Both the position numbers and the translations under genes were made by a program. The notes under the pieces are model-generated. The model worked only from the letters and a program-made list of their open reading frames with translations. It had not been told where the DNA came from and searched no databases. A DNA stretch of 64,000 bases from Desmonostoc muscorum LEGE 12446. GTDB lineage: Bacteria > Cyanobacteriota > Cyanobacteriia > Cyanobacteriales > Nostocaceae. The stretch lies in contig NZ_JADEXS020000001.1 in NCBI RefSeq assembly GCF_015207005.2, forward strand, positions 6,843,001 to 6,907,000, read 5' to 3'. How positions within the stretch are numbered: the stretch's first letter is position 1; each line of letters begins with the position of its first letter. Positions 55,014 to 63,295 of this stretch are shown piece by piece.

Positions 55014-56603
55014 TTAAAGCTTAATCTCTTGACTGAGAATTTTAATCTCAGTATCAGGATAGTAGAATTGCAGAATTTTCTGACTCGACCAACCAAGTTT
55101 AGCTAAATTTTGAGCGCCAGTTTGACTCAAGCCGACTCCATGTCCTAATCCACCACCAATAAAGGCGTATCCCCACAGTTCTGGTTTACCTTTATTCAAG
55201 GGTTCTATGTAAAAAAGTGTACTTGTGGGAGCGGCAAAAGCACTGCGAACTTCGTCTTTGTGGAGAATAAATGTGCTTTTATCAGTTTTGACAGCGAGTT
55301 CGAGGATGCGTCCACTCTGGCTTCGCTTCACCACAGCCATAGCCTGGATTGTCTTAAATTTGGCGTGAGGACTATTTTTAGAAAGCAAAAATTTCTGTAA
55401 ATCCTTGATAATATCCTCTAAACGAGTTTCCCTCCGCCAACGAAACATATTCCACTTACTTTCATTAAAACCTTGTTGCATATTAATAAACTTTTGGAAG
55501 TTCTTTTCATCGGCTAAACTTTGCTTCGACAAGTCCCAAAGATTAGTAGCAGCATCGATTACAGGGCGCAGATAAGGACGATCTTCACCATTCCAGACAT
55601 CGCTGAAGGAGGCGGTGACGCCACCAGTGGTGGAAGAATACAAGGCGTCTACTAGTTCGTTTTTATAAGTTAGTACCTTACCCCTAGTTGCAGCGATCGC
55701 TTTATCTGTTTTAAGAGCTGCTCCATTCAATCCATAATAAACTTGGCAGTGAGTATCAGCACACAACTGGTAGTTATCTGCGGCAAATCTACGTAAATTT
55801 CTCAAGGCATAAGTGCGAGCCAGAATTGCTTGGGCTTCTAGCGCCGTTGTTGGTGCATCAATGCCTATTTCATAAGGCACAACTCCACGCAAATAAGTTT
55901 CTAAGGGTACTTCATTAACTAAAGTATATGTACCGTAAGCATTTGGCTGTAAATTTAGCCGCCCTGCATACAAACGAGCATTTTCTGGCTTATCGCTTTT
56001 ATTCACCCGAATCAAGTTTTTATCAGTGGTGACTTCCAACTGATTTAGACTGTAGCGCTTACCATCCACCACCCAACTCACTCGCGGTACTTGTTTGGTA
56101 ATTTTAGTATCAAGATATACTTTTTCTCCGTTAGTAGCTTGGATGTTCTGCAACAACAAGCGTCGCAGTAAAGGAGTGCTGTAAACGTCGCGTTTCGCCC
56201 AAACCTGCCAGCGTTCTGGCTGGGCTATTTCCACTTCCATTCCCTGAGAACGCCATTTTTTTGCACTGTCTTCCGCAGTTTCAAAGGTGCGGTACGTACC
56301 CAAGATTACCACTTCTTCAACTGCTGGCTGGGGTAAAGCTTGCATAACTGTTTCCAGCTTCACAGGCTTATTGGTAACCACAACTTGCTGCTTGTTACCC
56401 GTTTGAAATTTTAGCTTTAAGCGATCGCCCTTTGTCGGTTCCAGTTGCAGTTTCGCTGTGGCTTCGGCGCCAAATCGCTGCACAATCCCAATTTTCAGTT
56501 CTACATCCTGAATATTGCTCTCAGGCCCCGATGCCGCAGTCAGTCCCAATAGGCTAAATGTCGCCACCACAGTGTAGGAAAAACGCCAAAAGGAAAATTT
56601 CAT
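55014..56603 (-). CDS. SpoIID/LytB domain protein (amidase-enhancer-like)
   Basis: A 529-residue exported protein. The ATG at 56603 begins MKFSFWRFSYTVVATFSLLGL, a normal signal sequence; a frame 54 codons longer would bury it. A SPOR-like middle part (VVILGTYRTFETAEDSAKKW) is followed by the SpoIID domain (about 240-520) with LRGVVPYEIG, ALEAQAILARTYAL, SSTTGGVTASFSDVWNG and GLGHGVGLSQTGAQNLA. Such proteins open or trim peptidoglycan glycan strands; in cyanobacteria they may take part in cell-wall or septum remodelling. The gene is divergent from sulfiredoxin. Confidence 0.88.
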   Translation of the reverse strand: MKFSFWRFSYTVVATFSLLGLTAASGPESNIQDVELKIGIVQRFGAEATAKLQLEPTKGDRLKLKFQTGNKQQVVVTNKPVKLETVMQALPQPAVEEVVILGTYRTFETAEDSAKKWRSQGMEVEIAQPERWQVWAKRDVYSTPLLRRLLLQNIQATNGEKVYLDTKITKQVPRVSWVVDGKRYSLNQLEVTTDKNLIRVNKSDKPENARLYAGRLNLQPNAYGTYTLVNEVPLETYLRGVVPYEIGIDAPTTALEAQAILARTYALRNLRRFAADNYQLCADTHCQVYYGLNGAALKTDKAIAATRGKVLTYKNELVDALYSSTTGGVTASFSDVWNGEDRPYLRPVIDAATNLWDLSKQSLADEKNFQKFINMQQGFNESKWNMFRWRRETRLEDIIKDLQKFLLSKNSPHAKFKTIQAMAVVKRSQSGRILELAVKTDKSTFILHKDEVRSAFAAPTSTLFYIEPLNKGKPELWGYAFIGGGLGHGVGLSQTGAQNLAKLGWSSQKILQFYYPDTEIKILSQEIKL

Positions 56604-56829
56604 GGCTACCTGATAGCAAAGCGATAGCGAGTACTTGAGCGTCTTTTGCCCCTGAATGCGGCGTTGGAGCTGATTTTCCAATTGCTTTGTAGCGCGGTCT
56701 TTTTGTCGCATGAGTGCTCCAATGATACCATTACCAGTTTTGCCCCAAATAAACACTACTTGCAAAACAAAGTCATAACGATTATGATTTATTTAAAGGC
56801 ACAAGACAGAACTAATTGATAAACTCCTT

Positions 56830-57093
56830 ATGGTTAGAGTCCAAGAAATTCCATTAAATCAGATTAAACGCCCGTTGCCCCGTGCAAACGATCCAAATAA
56901 AGTACAAGCCTTAATGGAATCGATTGCCCAGATTGGGCAGCAAGAACCGATAGATGTTCTAGAAGTAGATGGACAATATTATGGCTTTTCTGGTTGCCAT
57001 CGGTATGAAGCTTGCCAACGTTTAGGCAAAGAAACCGTTTTAGCCAGAGTCCGTAAAGCACCCCGTAGCGTTTTGAAGATGCACTTGGCATAG
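56830..57093 (+). CDS. srxA: Sulfiredoxin
   Basis: An 87-residue protein of the ParB-like sulfiredoxin fold. IPLNQIKRPLPR, ANDPNKVQALMESI, and the active-site motif GFSGCHRYEACQRLG with Cys56 match sulfiredoxin, which reduces over-oxidised 2-Cys peroxiredoxins with ATP. The C-terminal VRKAPRSVLKMHL is family-typical. The dps gene follows after a repeat tract, giving a small oxidative-stress neighbourhood. Confidence 0.9.
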   Translation: MVRVQEIPLNQIKRPLPRANDPNKVQALMESIAQIGQQEPIDVLEVDGQYYGFSGCHRYEACQRLGKETVLARVRKAPRSVLKMHLA

Positions 57094-57235
57094 AGAATGG
57101 GGAGTGGGGAGTGGGGGAGATGGGGGAGATGGGGGAGATGAGGGAGATGAGGGAGATGAGGGAGAATAATTAATAACCAATTCCTACTCCCCACTCCCTA
57201 CTCCCCACTCCCCAATTACATATAACCTAATTAGG
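57094..57235. repeat. gggagat tandem repeats with inverted flanks
   Basis: About eight copies of gggagat/gggagatga (57116-57160), flanked by ggggagtgggg on the left and ccccactccc on the right, so the tract can fold as a long imperfect hairpin. STRR type, lying between srxA and dps. Confidence 0.88.
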
Positions 57236-57243
57236 AGAAAATT

Positions 57244-57735
57244 ATGTCATCACAAGTAACAGTCAAAAACGTAAATATCGGCATTGACGAGGCGAGTAGG
57301 GCGAAAATTGCCGAGGGATTATCTCGGCTGTTGGCTGACACCTACACACTGTATCTGAAAACTCATAATTTCCATTGGAATGTGACAGGGCCGATGTTCC
57401 AAACGCTGCACCTAATGTTTGAGACCCAGTATACAGAATTAGCGTTAGCAGTTGATTTAATTGCCGAGAGAATTAGAGCGCTTGGTTATCCTGCACCAGG
57501 AACCTACAGCGAATATGCCAAATTAAGTTCGATTCCAGAAACTCCTGGAGTTCCTAAAGCTGTGGAAATGATCCAGTTACTAGTACAAGGACAAGAAGCC
57601 GTAGTCAGAACTGCACGGTCTATTTTCCCCGTAGTGGACGAAGTTAACGACGAACCTACCGCCGATTTATTGACTCAGCGGATGCAAGTACACGAAAAGA
57701 CAGCTTGGATGTTGAGAAGTTTGCTGGAAGAATAG
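57244..57735 (+). CDS. dps: Dps family DNA-protecting ferritin-like protein
   Basis: A 163-residue protein with the Dps ferroxidase motifs: His in [11 protein letters not shown], His in [12 protein letters not shown] with Glu, and Asp/Glu in [12 protein letters not shown]. Dps dodecamers oxidise and store iron and detoxify peroxide. AGGAG lies 8 nt before the ATG at 57244. Neighbouring sulfiredoxin supports an oxidative-stress role. Cyanobacteria have several Dps proteins with different metal sites. Confidence 0.93.
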   Translation: MSSQVTVKNVNIGIDEASRAKIAEGLSRLLADTYTLYLKTHNFHWNVTGPMFQTLHLMFETQYTELALAVDLIAERIRALGYPAPGTYSEYAKLSSIPETPGVPKAVEMIQLLVQGQEAVVRTARSIFPVVDEVNDEPTADLLTQRMQVHEKTAWMLRSLLEE

Positions 57736-57833
57736 GAATGGGGACTGGGGACTGGCGACTGGCGACTAGGAAATAATTCTTTTAACTCTTAATACCCAAT
57801 ACCCAATCCCCAGTACCCAATCCCCACTTCCCC

Positions 57834-58139
57834 ATGCCCAATATTGATTTCACCCAAAAGTTACAAAATTTAATGCAACGAGTGGGTATTTCTAGTTTTA
57901 AAGCGCTCAGCCGTGCTGCTGGTGTCTCAGAGGGTCAAATTTTGCGGTTACGGCAAGGAAAACTAGAGCAGATGCGGGTAGATGTGCTGCTGAAGCTGTC
58001 GCCAGTGCTACAGATGTCATTGAGTGAATTAGTCACAACTTTTTCAAATGTAGAATTATTACAAAATACAGCAGCTAATAATTGGACTTTGGACAAAAAG
58101 AAGTTTGTTCGCGAGTCACACTCGCGAACAAAAAACTAG
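57834..58139 (+). pseudogene. HTH-GrpE-like gene, 5' part (interrupted by IS)
   Basis: 81 genuine codons remain (MPNIDFTQKLQNLMQR...), with a Cro/XRE-like helix-turn-helix (FKALSRAAGVSEGQILRLR). From codon 84 the frame runs into the IS end and stops at 58139. Joined across the IS, with one TSD copy removed, the frame continues exactly with the 3' part at 59842, giving a 217-residue protein. The truncated HTH part might still be made. Confidence 0.88.
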
Positions 58140-59840
58140 TCATCAGAAATTACCCCAGTTATTTTACAAACTGAGTCAGACTGAGTTAAACGCCTAAAGC
58201 CTAAGAAAATTTATGCGGCTTTGACTTTAGCGAGTGTTGATTTTGACTTCTTCTTGACAACAGGATGCTTAGTTCGTTGTGTTTGAACTTGACCTTGAAC
58301 TCGACCGATGGAATTTCCTCTGGTTTTGGGAGAACGAGCGGGTGTACCAATCTCTGAAATAATTCTCTGAAAATCGCGTTGCACTACACTTGGAGTGGCA
58401 ATTTTATCATTGTTTTGTTCTAAATAACGCTCCCATGGCCTGGGTAAGTGTGTTGCTAACTCCCTTGCCGCCCACAACTGTACGTAAGCTAGGATTACTA
58501 AATGTATCCAATTTTCCTCATGCAAAACATCTGGAGTTTGAAACTGCGTCATCAACAAACGCTGCTTGCTAAATCGCAGCATGTGTTCAATATCAAACCT
58601 TTGTCTATAGCAATGGTTTGCAACCGTAGGTGAGATTTCTCCACGTTGCTCACCTATGACAATTAACCACATTGGTTTCCAGAGAGATTGATTAGTATCA
58701 TCAGTCACATGAATTCTGAGCAGAGTAAAAGGATGACAATACATTTTTTGGTGCTTGGTTCCCCTCATCAACATTTGATGCCAAGCGAGTATGGTGATGT
58801 TTAAAAGACGACCCTTACAGGTTGTCTGCTGAATTTGTGTTGTCTCGTCGGGAGAGTGCCAAGTTTCAACATCAGCTAAATTAAACCGTTCACCGTATTT
58901 TTTTGGACAACCACGTTTTTTCTTTGACTCATCAACGGGTGGAGATTGGTAGAAAATTCGATTACTACGAACTCTGGCTATCACTACCACATTTTTGTGT
59001 TTGGATTGGTCAAACAGAAATGAACGCTGACTATAGGCGCTATCTGCTACTAAGACGCACAATTTTTCCTGCCAGGGCAGTGATGAATCAGACATTACTG
59101 AGGAAATTTGTTCACTACCCACATCAACACCAGTTTTATCAAGTGATACCCTTTCTCCTGATATTGGTATTGACCAAGGGGCGGCATTCCCAGTTTCTTT
59201 CTCTGGTAAGATAGAAAGTATCGAATAAGAATGACCAATATTAATCGGTTTGTTACCCTTGATAGTATTTGGCTGGTAAATATACCCACGTTCAGCTAAA
59301 GTCCTCGCGTAAGGACGCGGATGCGGTGTTGTATCAAGAGCGAATAAGTAAAAAGGGCGTTGTTGTGGTTGCTTAATTAACTCAGATACCACCCTAATTA
59401 AGTTATTGGGTTTTTCTTGTTCTTCTTGTTCTTCTTCTTCATTGTTCTTCTCCTGAATATTTGTATTAAATGATTTTTGAATTGCTTTATAAATAGAATT
59501 ATAGCTTCTGGGAAACAAAGGACTTAAAGATAACTCCGCAATTGAATTGGCTCCCGTATTACCCGCAAGCGCATCCAACAAATCCATACAGGCGTCGCTA
59601 CATGAAGAAAAACAGTTGTAAATTTTTTGTCTAAAATCTTGAAATTGCGCTATTAATTGATTGTTATTAAATTTTGGCATAGCCATCAGTATTTACCCAA
59701 AGATACTTTGTAGTTGATATTACTATTTGTTGGGGGTCTGATGGCTATGCTTTTTTCTGCTCGTCACTATAAACAAGATTAATCATTCATTTATTCGCGA
59801 GTCACACTCGCGAATAAACTTCTTTTTGTCCAAAGTCCAA
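58082..59840 (-). mobile_element. 1759-bp insertion sequence with 6-bp target duplication
   Basis: Inverted ends begin TTGGACTTTGGACAAAAAGA (58082) and its complement (ending 59840), continuing with a sub-terminal hairpin ttcgcgagt/actcgcgaa at each end. The target duplication TAATAA is at 58076-58081 and 59841-59846. It carries a single full-length transposase on the minus strand, so the insertion looks recent and possibly active. Confidence 0.95.
58211..59686 (-). CDS. DDE transposase of the inserted IS
   Basis: A 491-residue transposase. Candidate DDE residues: Asp in LFALDTTPHPRP, Asp in VLVADSAYSQRSF, and Glu in RQRFDIEHMLRFSKQRL, an IS4/IS701-like Y-R-x-R-x-x-x-E helix. The C-terminus is strongly basic (KHPVVKKKSKSTLAKVKAA). 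A run of Glu (NNEEEEQEEQEK) lies near residue 85. The precise IS family is not certain; NF041680-type transposases of cyanobacteria look alike. No frameshift seen. Confidence 0.9.
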   Translation of the reverse strand: MAMPKFNNNQLIAQFQDFRQKIYNCFSSCSDACMDLLDALAGNTGANSIAELSLSPLFPRSYNSIYKAIQKSFNTNIQEKNNEEEEQEEQEKPNNLIRVVSELIKQPQQRPFYLFALDTTPHPRPYARTLAERGYIYQPNTIKGNKPINIGHSYSILSILPEKETGNAAPWSIPISGERVSLDKTGVDVGSEQISSVMSDSSLPWQEKLCVLVADSAYSQRSFLFDQSKHKNVVVIARVRSNRIFYQSPPVDESKKKRGCPKKYGERFNLADVETWHSPDETTQIQQTTCKGRLLNITILAWHQMLMRGTKHQKMYCHPFTLLRIHVTDDTNQSLWKPMWLIVIGEQRGEISPTVANHCYRQRFDIEHMLRFSKQRLLMTQFQTPDVLHEENWIHLVILAYVQLWAARELATHLPRPWERYLEQNNDKIATPSVVQRDFQRIISEIGTPARSPKTRGNSIGRVQGQVQTQRTKHPVVKKKSKSTLAKVKAA

Positions 59841-59841
59841 T

Positions 59842-60252
59842 AATAATCAAGAATTATTACAAGAAATTGCAAATTTAAAAAAAGAGTACGATCGCTTGCA
59901 GTTTCAACTACAACAGCAGCGAGAAATATTACTACAAGAACTCCAGCAGTCAACTTTACAACTGCTGGAGCCTTTGTTGTTGCAATGGCCAACAGCAGCA
60001 CAAAAAGCCCAGGAAAATCCACAGCTAGCAGCAGTCAAAATAGTGCCGTTGGTACAGAAACCCCTAGAAAAACTTTTACAAGGGTGGGGAGTGGAAGCGA
60101 TCGCATTTGTGGGAGCAGAAGTACCCTACGATCCCCAACTACACCAATTGATGGAGGGAACTGCACAACCTGGAGAAATAGTCAAGGTGCGGTACACTGG
60201 TTACCTTCAAGGTGACAAGCTGCTTTATAGAGCTAAAGTCAGTCCTGTGTAA
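59842..60252 (+). pseudogene. HTH-GrpE-like gene, 3' part
   Basis: 136 codons beginning NNQELLQEIANLKKEYDRLQ: a coiled coil, then LLEPLLLQWPTAAQKAQ and a GrpE-head-like end (VPYDPQLHQLMEGTAQPGEIVKVRYTGYLQGDKLL). GrpE is the nucleotide-exchange factor of DnaK; a fusion with an HTH domain is a known cyanobacterial variant without assigned role. The part has lost its start because of the IS and is probably not translated. Confidence 0.85.
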
Positions 60253-60360
60253 AAGGGAATGGGGAATGGGGAATAGGGAGTAGGGAATGGGGGAGTCTGG
60301 GGAGATTATAAAAAAGCTTCCCAGTCCCCAATCCCCAGTCCCCAGTCCCCAATCCCTGGG
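60253..60360. repeat. Short tandem repeat tract
   Basis: ggggaatgggg-type units (60257-60305) and the complementary cagtccccaatcccc units (60320-60355) form an imperfect inverted arrangement after the HTH-GrpE gene. STRR type. Confidence 0.85.
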
Positions 60361-60548
60361 ATCTATTGAGAAAGTCAGGAATTAGAAGTTAAGGGTGAGA
60401 AGTTATAAATCATAACTTCTCACTTTTAGTATTGTCTGTTGAGAAATAACAGACACAGGGAATACTAAAACAGCAGAAGCAATGCCTCAGAGAACTTCTT
60501 TGAGAACGAAAGTGCATTTCAACTCCAGTTACAAACAGGACTTCGAGT

Positions 60549-62606
60549 ATGCAAAAGGACAACAAAATAAATGAGTCCTGCAATCACCTAAGGGAACTCG
60601 CCAGTACTTGTCCACTTATAAACCAACAGGAAAATGTTTCTATTGCCTTTCTATTGCAAATCGTTAACGATATGAAGGAGCGTCAACAAACCCACGAGGC
60701 ACTCCAGCAAGCTTATGCAGAACTCCAAAGACAAGTAGAAGAACAGACTAAAGAATTAATCAAAAGTAACGAGGCACTACAAGCTGAGATTGCTCAACGG
60801 CAACAGGCACAAGCAGAATTAATGCTTTACAAGCAAGCGGTAGAAAGCTCCAGTGATGCTATTGGCATAGCAGATGCTGCGGGTAATCATATCTACCAAA
60901 ATTCGGCATTTTCCAAATTGTATGAATGTAAAACTGTGCAGGACTTCACGAAATTTGGAGGCTTTTCTGCTGTGTTTACTAACTCGGCAATTGCCAAGGA
61001 GATATGGCAAGCTACTATTTCGGGTCAGTCCTGGGTAGGTGAGGTTGAGCAACAGTCTGCTAGTGGTCGGATTATGCAGACTTTCCTCAGGTCTTATTCT
61101 CTGAAAGATTCCACAGGCCAGAACGTTGGTTTTGTTGGTGCTGTTACTGACATCACGGAGCGTAAACTAGCACAAGTGCAACTCCAACAGAAAGAGCAAT
61201 TCCTTCGGACTGTCTATGAGGGATCTGAACATTTGATATTTGCAGTGGATGTTCTAGAAGATGGGGACTTTCGCTTCACCGGTTGGAATCCAGCTACAGA
61301 ACGTGTCTCTGGTATCAGTAGCACAGAAGTAATTGGTAAAACACCAGAAGATGTGTCTGGTGTTGTGGAGGGTGCAGCAGTCCGTCAGAGATATGTAAAC
61401 TGCGTAGAAGCAGGTGTGCCCATGACCTACGAAGAATGCTTGACTTTCCAAGGTGAGGAAATTTGGTCACTAACTACAATTAATCCCCTCAAAGACAGTG
61501 AAGGTAGAATCTATCGGTTGGTAGGAACAACATTTCAAATTACTGAGCGTGTACGGGCAGAAACTCAGTTAAAGCAGCGGACAAAAGATTTAGAAAAAGC
61601 CGTTGAGGAACTCCAGCAAACTCAAATGCAGCTTGTCCAAAGTGAGAAAATGTCAGGTTTGGGACAATTGGTGGCTGGTGTTGCTCACGAAATCAATAAC
61701 CCTGTGAATTTCATTTACGGCAATCTCACCCACGCCAACGACTACATTCAAGACCTAGTGGGATTTGTTCGACTCTATCAGCAACTCCATCCCCATCCCA
61801 TCTCTGAAATTGAAAAATTAGCAGCAGAGATTGACCTAGAATTTTTGATAGAGGACTTGCCCAAACTCCTCAACTCAATGAAAGTTGGGGCACAGCGAAT
61901 TCGAGAAATTGTTTTATCCTTACGCAATTTCTCTCGTATGGATGAAGCTGATATGAAAGAGGTAGATATCCATGAGGGAATCGATAGTACTCTAATGATT
62001 CTCGAACATCGCATCAAGGCCACACCTGACCGCCCTGCCATTCAGGTGATCAAACAATACAGTAACTTACCTGTAGTGGAATGTTATGCAGGACAACTCA
62101 ATCAGGTATTTATGAATATTTTGGCAAATGCGATCGATGCGATTGAAGAGTCATTTGTCATTGGTCATTGGTCATTGGTATCAAACGAATCGCAAATGAC
62201 AAATGGCCAAGCGCAAAGTCCGAATGGAGGAAAGCTCCGCTCAGACAGCACTTTCTCTAAGCCCAAAGATCCGTCCAACGCAGTGGCTCAACTTACTAAG
62301 AGAGGACAAATGACAAATGACCAAGAACAAATGACTTCTCCTCAGATTCGCATTCATACTGAACTCACTAGCGAAAAACAAGTAGTTATTCGCATTGCTG
62401 ACAATGGATTAGGAATATCGAAGGAAGTAAAGCAGCGACTTTTTGACCCGTTCTTTAGTACTAAGCCCATTGGTAAAGGTACTGGCATGGGTTTATCTAT
62501 TAGTTACCAAATTATTTCACAAAAGCATGGTGGCAGCTTGGAATGTATTTCCCAGCGAGGAAGTGGGGCTGAATTTGTGATTACTATTCCTCTTAATCAA
62601 AAATAA
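60549..62606 (+). CDS. PAS-domain sensor histidine kinase
   Basis: A 685-residue soluble kinase: coiled coil (about 30-90), PAS domain 1 (about 95-215), PAS domain 2 (about 220-345), coiled coil (LEKAVEELQQTQMQLVQSEKM), H-box with His380 in GVAHEINNPVNFIYGN, and a HATPase domain with N-box NILANAIDAIEE, G1 IADNGLGIS, and G2 GKGTGMGLS. All phosphotransfer motifs are intact. Residues about 535-596 are repeat-derived (SFVIGHWSLVSNESQMTNG ... QMTNDQEQMTS), inserted between the N-box and the next strand. It is a paralogue of the degenerate kinase at 2181. The response regulator is not adjacent. Confidence 0.92.
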   Translation: MQKDNKINESCNHLRELASTCPLINQQENVSIAFLLQIVNDMKERQQTHEALQQAYAELQRQVEEQTKELIKSNEALQAEIAQRQQAQAELMLYKQAVESSSDAIGIADAAGNHIYQNSAFSKLYECKTVQDFTKFGGFSAVFTNSAIAKEIWQATISGQSWVGEVEQQSASGRIMQTFLRSYSLKDSTGQNVGFVGAVTDITERKLAQVQLQQKEQFLRTVYEGSEHLIFAVDVLEDGDFRFTGWNPATERVSGISSTEVIGKTPEDVSGVVEGAAVRQRYVNCVEAGVPMTYEECLTFQGEEIWSLTTINPLKDSEGRIYRLVGTTFQITERVRAETQLKQRTKDLEKAVEELQQTQMQLVQSEKMSGLGQLVAGVAHEINNPVNFIYGNLTHANDYIQDLVGFVRLYQQLHPHPISEIEKLAAEIDLEFLIEDLPKLLNSMKVGAQRIREIVLSLRNFSRMDEADMKEVDIHEGIDSTLMILEHRIKATPDRPAIQVIKQYSNLPVVECYAGQLNQVFMNILANAIDAIEESFVIGHWSLVSNESQMTNGQAQSPNGGKLRSDSTFSKPKDPSNAVAQLTKRGQMTNDQEQMTSPQIRIHTELTSEKQVVIRIADNGLGISKEVKQRLFDPFFSTKPIGKGTGMGLSISYQIISQKHGGSLECISQRGSGAEFVITIPLNQK

Positions 62607-62968
62607 ATTATTATTTTTATGCTACAAACAGATTTAATTTTTAGATTCGAGATTGGCGCAGTCAAAATTAAAATTTTTGGCTCTAGTTTTTCAAATTTAG
62701 TGCTGAATACTTTAATTTATGTAAGTTATTAACTATAAATAAATTTAAATGCTAACTATTGTCATTATTTAACATTGTGAAATTTAAAAATAATTGTGAT
62801 TTTAAATACTGATTATTTAAAATTTTTTTGGGATATTTTTACTGGTAGATAGCATGAACTTATCAAGAATGAATTTGATTTTTTATTTTTTGATCATTCA
62901 AAAATTCTACTAACGGTATATAATAGCAAAATCAGAACAACATTTACACAAATCAGCGTGAAATAATT
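62607..62968. other. AT-rich intergenic region
   Basis: About 360 bp, very AT-rich, without open frames or clear repeats. It presumably holds the terminator of the kinase gene and the promoter of the STAS gene; nothing more specific is seen. Confidence 0.5.
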
Positions 62969-63295
62969 ATGAGAGAAGAAGTCAAAATTATTAAACTCAG
63001 TGGTAATCTGAACGCCACAACTTCACAAGAATTTCGACAAAGTATTACTAAAATTCTCGAAGTTGGTGTGAAAATTGTCTTACTTGATTTTCAGGATGTA
63101 ACTTTTATGGATAGTTCAGGTTTGGGAGCTTTGGTGTTAGCTTTCAAAACCTTGAGAGCAGCGGATATTAAGCTTGTTATCTGTTCAATTAATGAGCAGG
63201 TCAGGATATTATTTGAACTGACTAATATGGATAAAATATTTGAAATATTTCCTAACCAAGAAGCATTTAATCAGGTTTTATTGTCCAAAACTTAA
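62969..63295 (+). CDS. STAS-domain anti-sigma-factor antagonist
   Basis: A 108-residue SpoIIAA/RsbV-like protein. LSGNLNATTSQEFRQSI opens the STAS fold, and the phosphorylatable serine is in VTFMDSSGLGALV. Such proteins release anti-sigma factors when dephosphorylated by a PP2C enzyme. Its stop codon (63293-63295) directly abuts the stop of the convergent SpoIIE-type phosphatase, a likely functional partner. No anti-sigma kinase (RsbW) is visible in the window. Confidence 0.9.
   Translation: MREEVKIIKLSGNLNATTSQEFRQSITKILEVGVKIVLLDFQDVTFMDSSGLGALVLAFKTLRAADIKLVICSINEQVRILFELTNMDKIFEIFPNQEAFNQVLLSKT

Noticed and set aside
57105..57165. gggagat repeats as a possible array or origin iteron
   Set aside because: Same STRR class; no spacers, no dnaA or rep gene, no DnaA boxes noticed.
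59783..60022. 79-codon minus-strand frame across the IS end
   Set aside because: Crosses the IS junction and reads antisense to the GrpE-like part; an artefact of the insertion.
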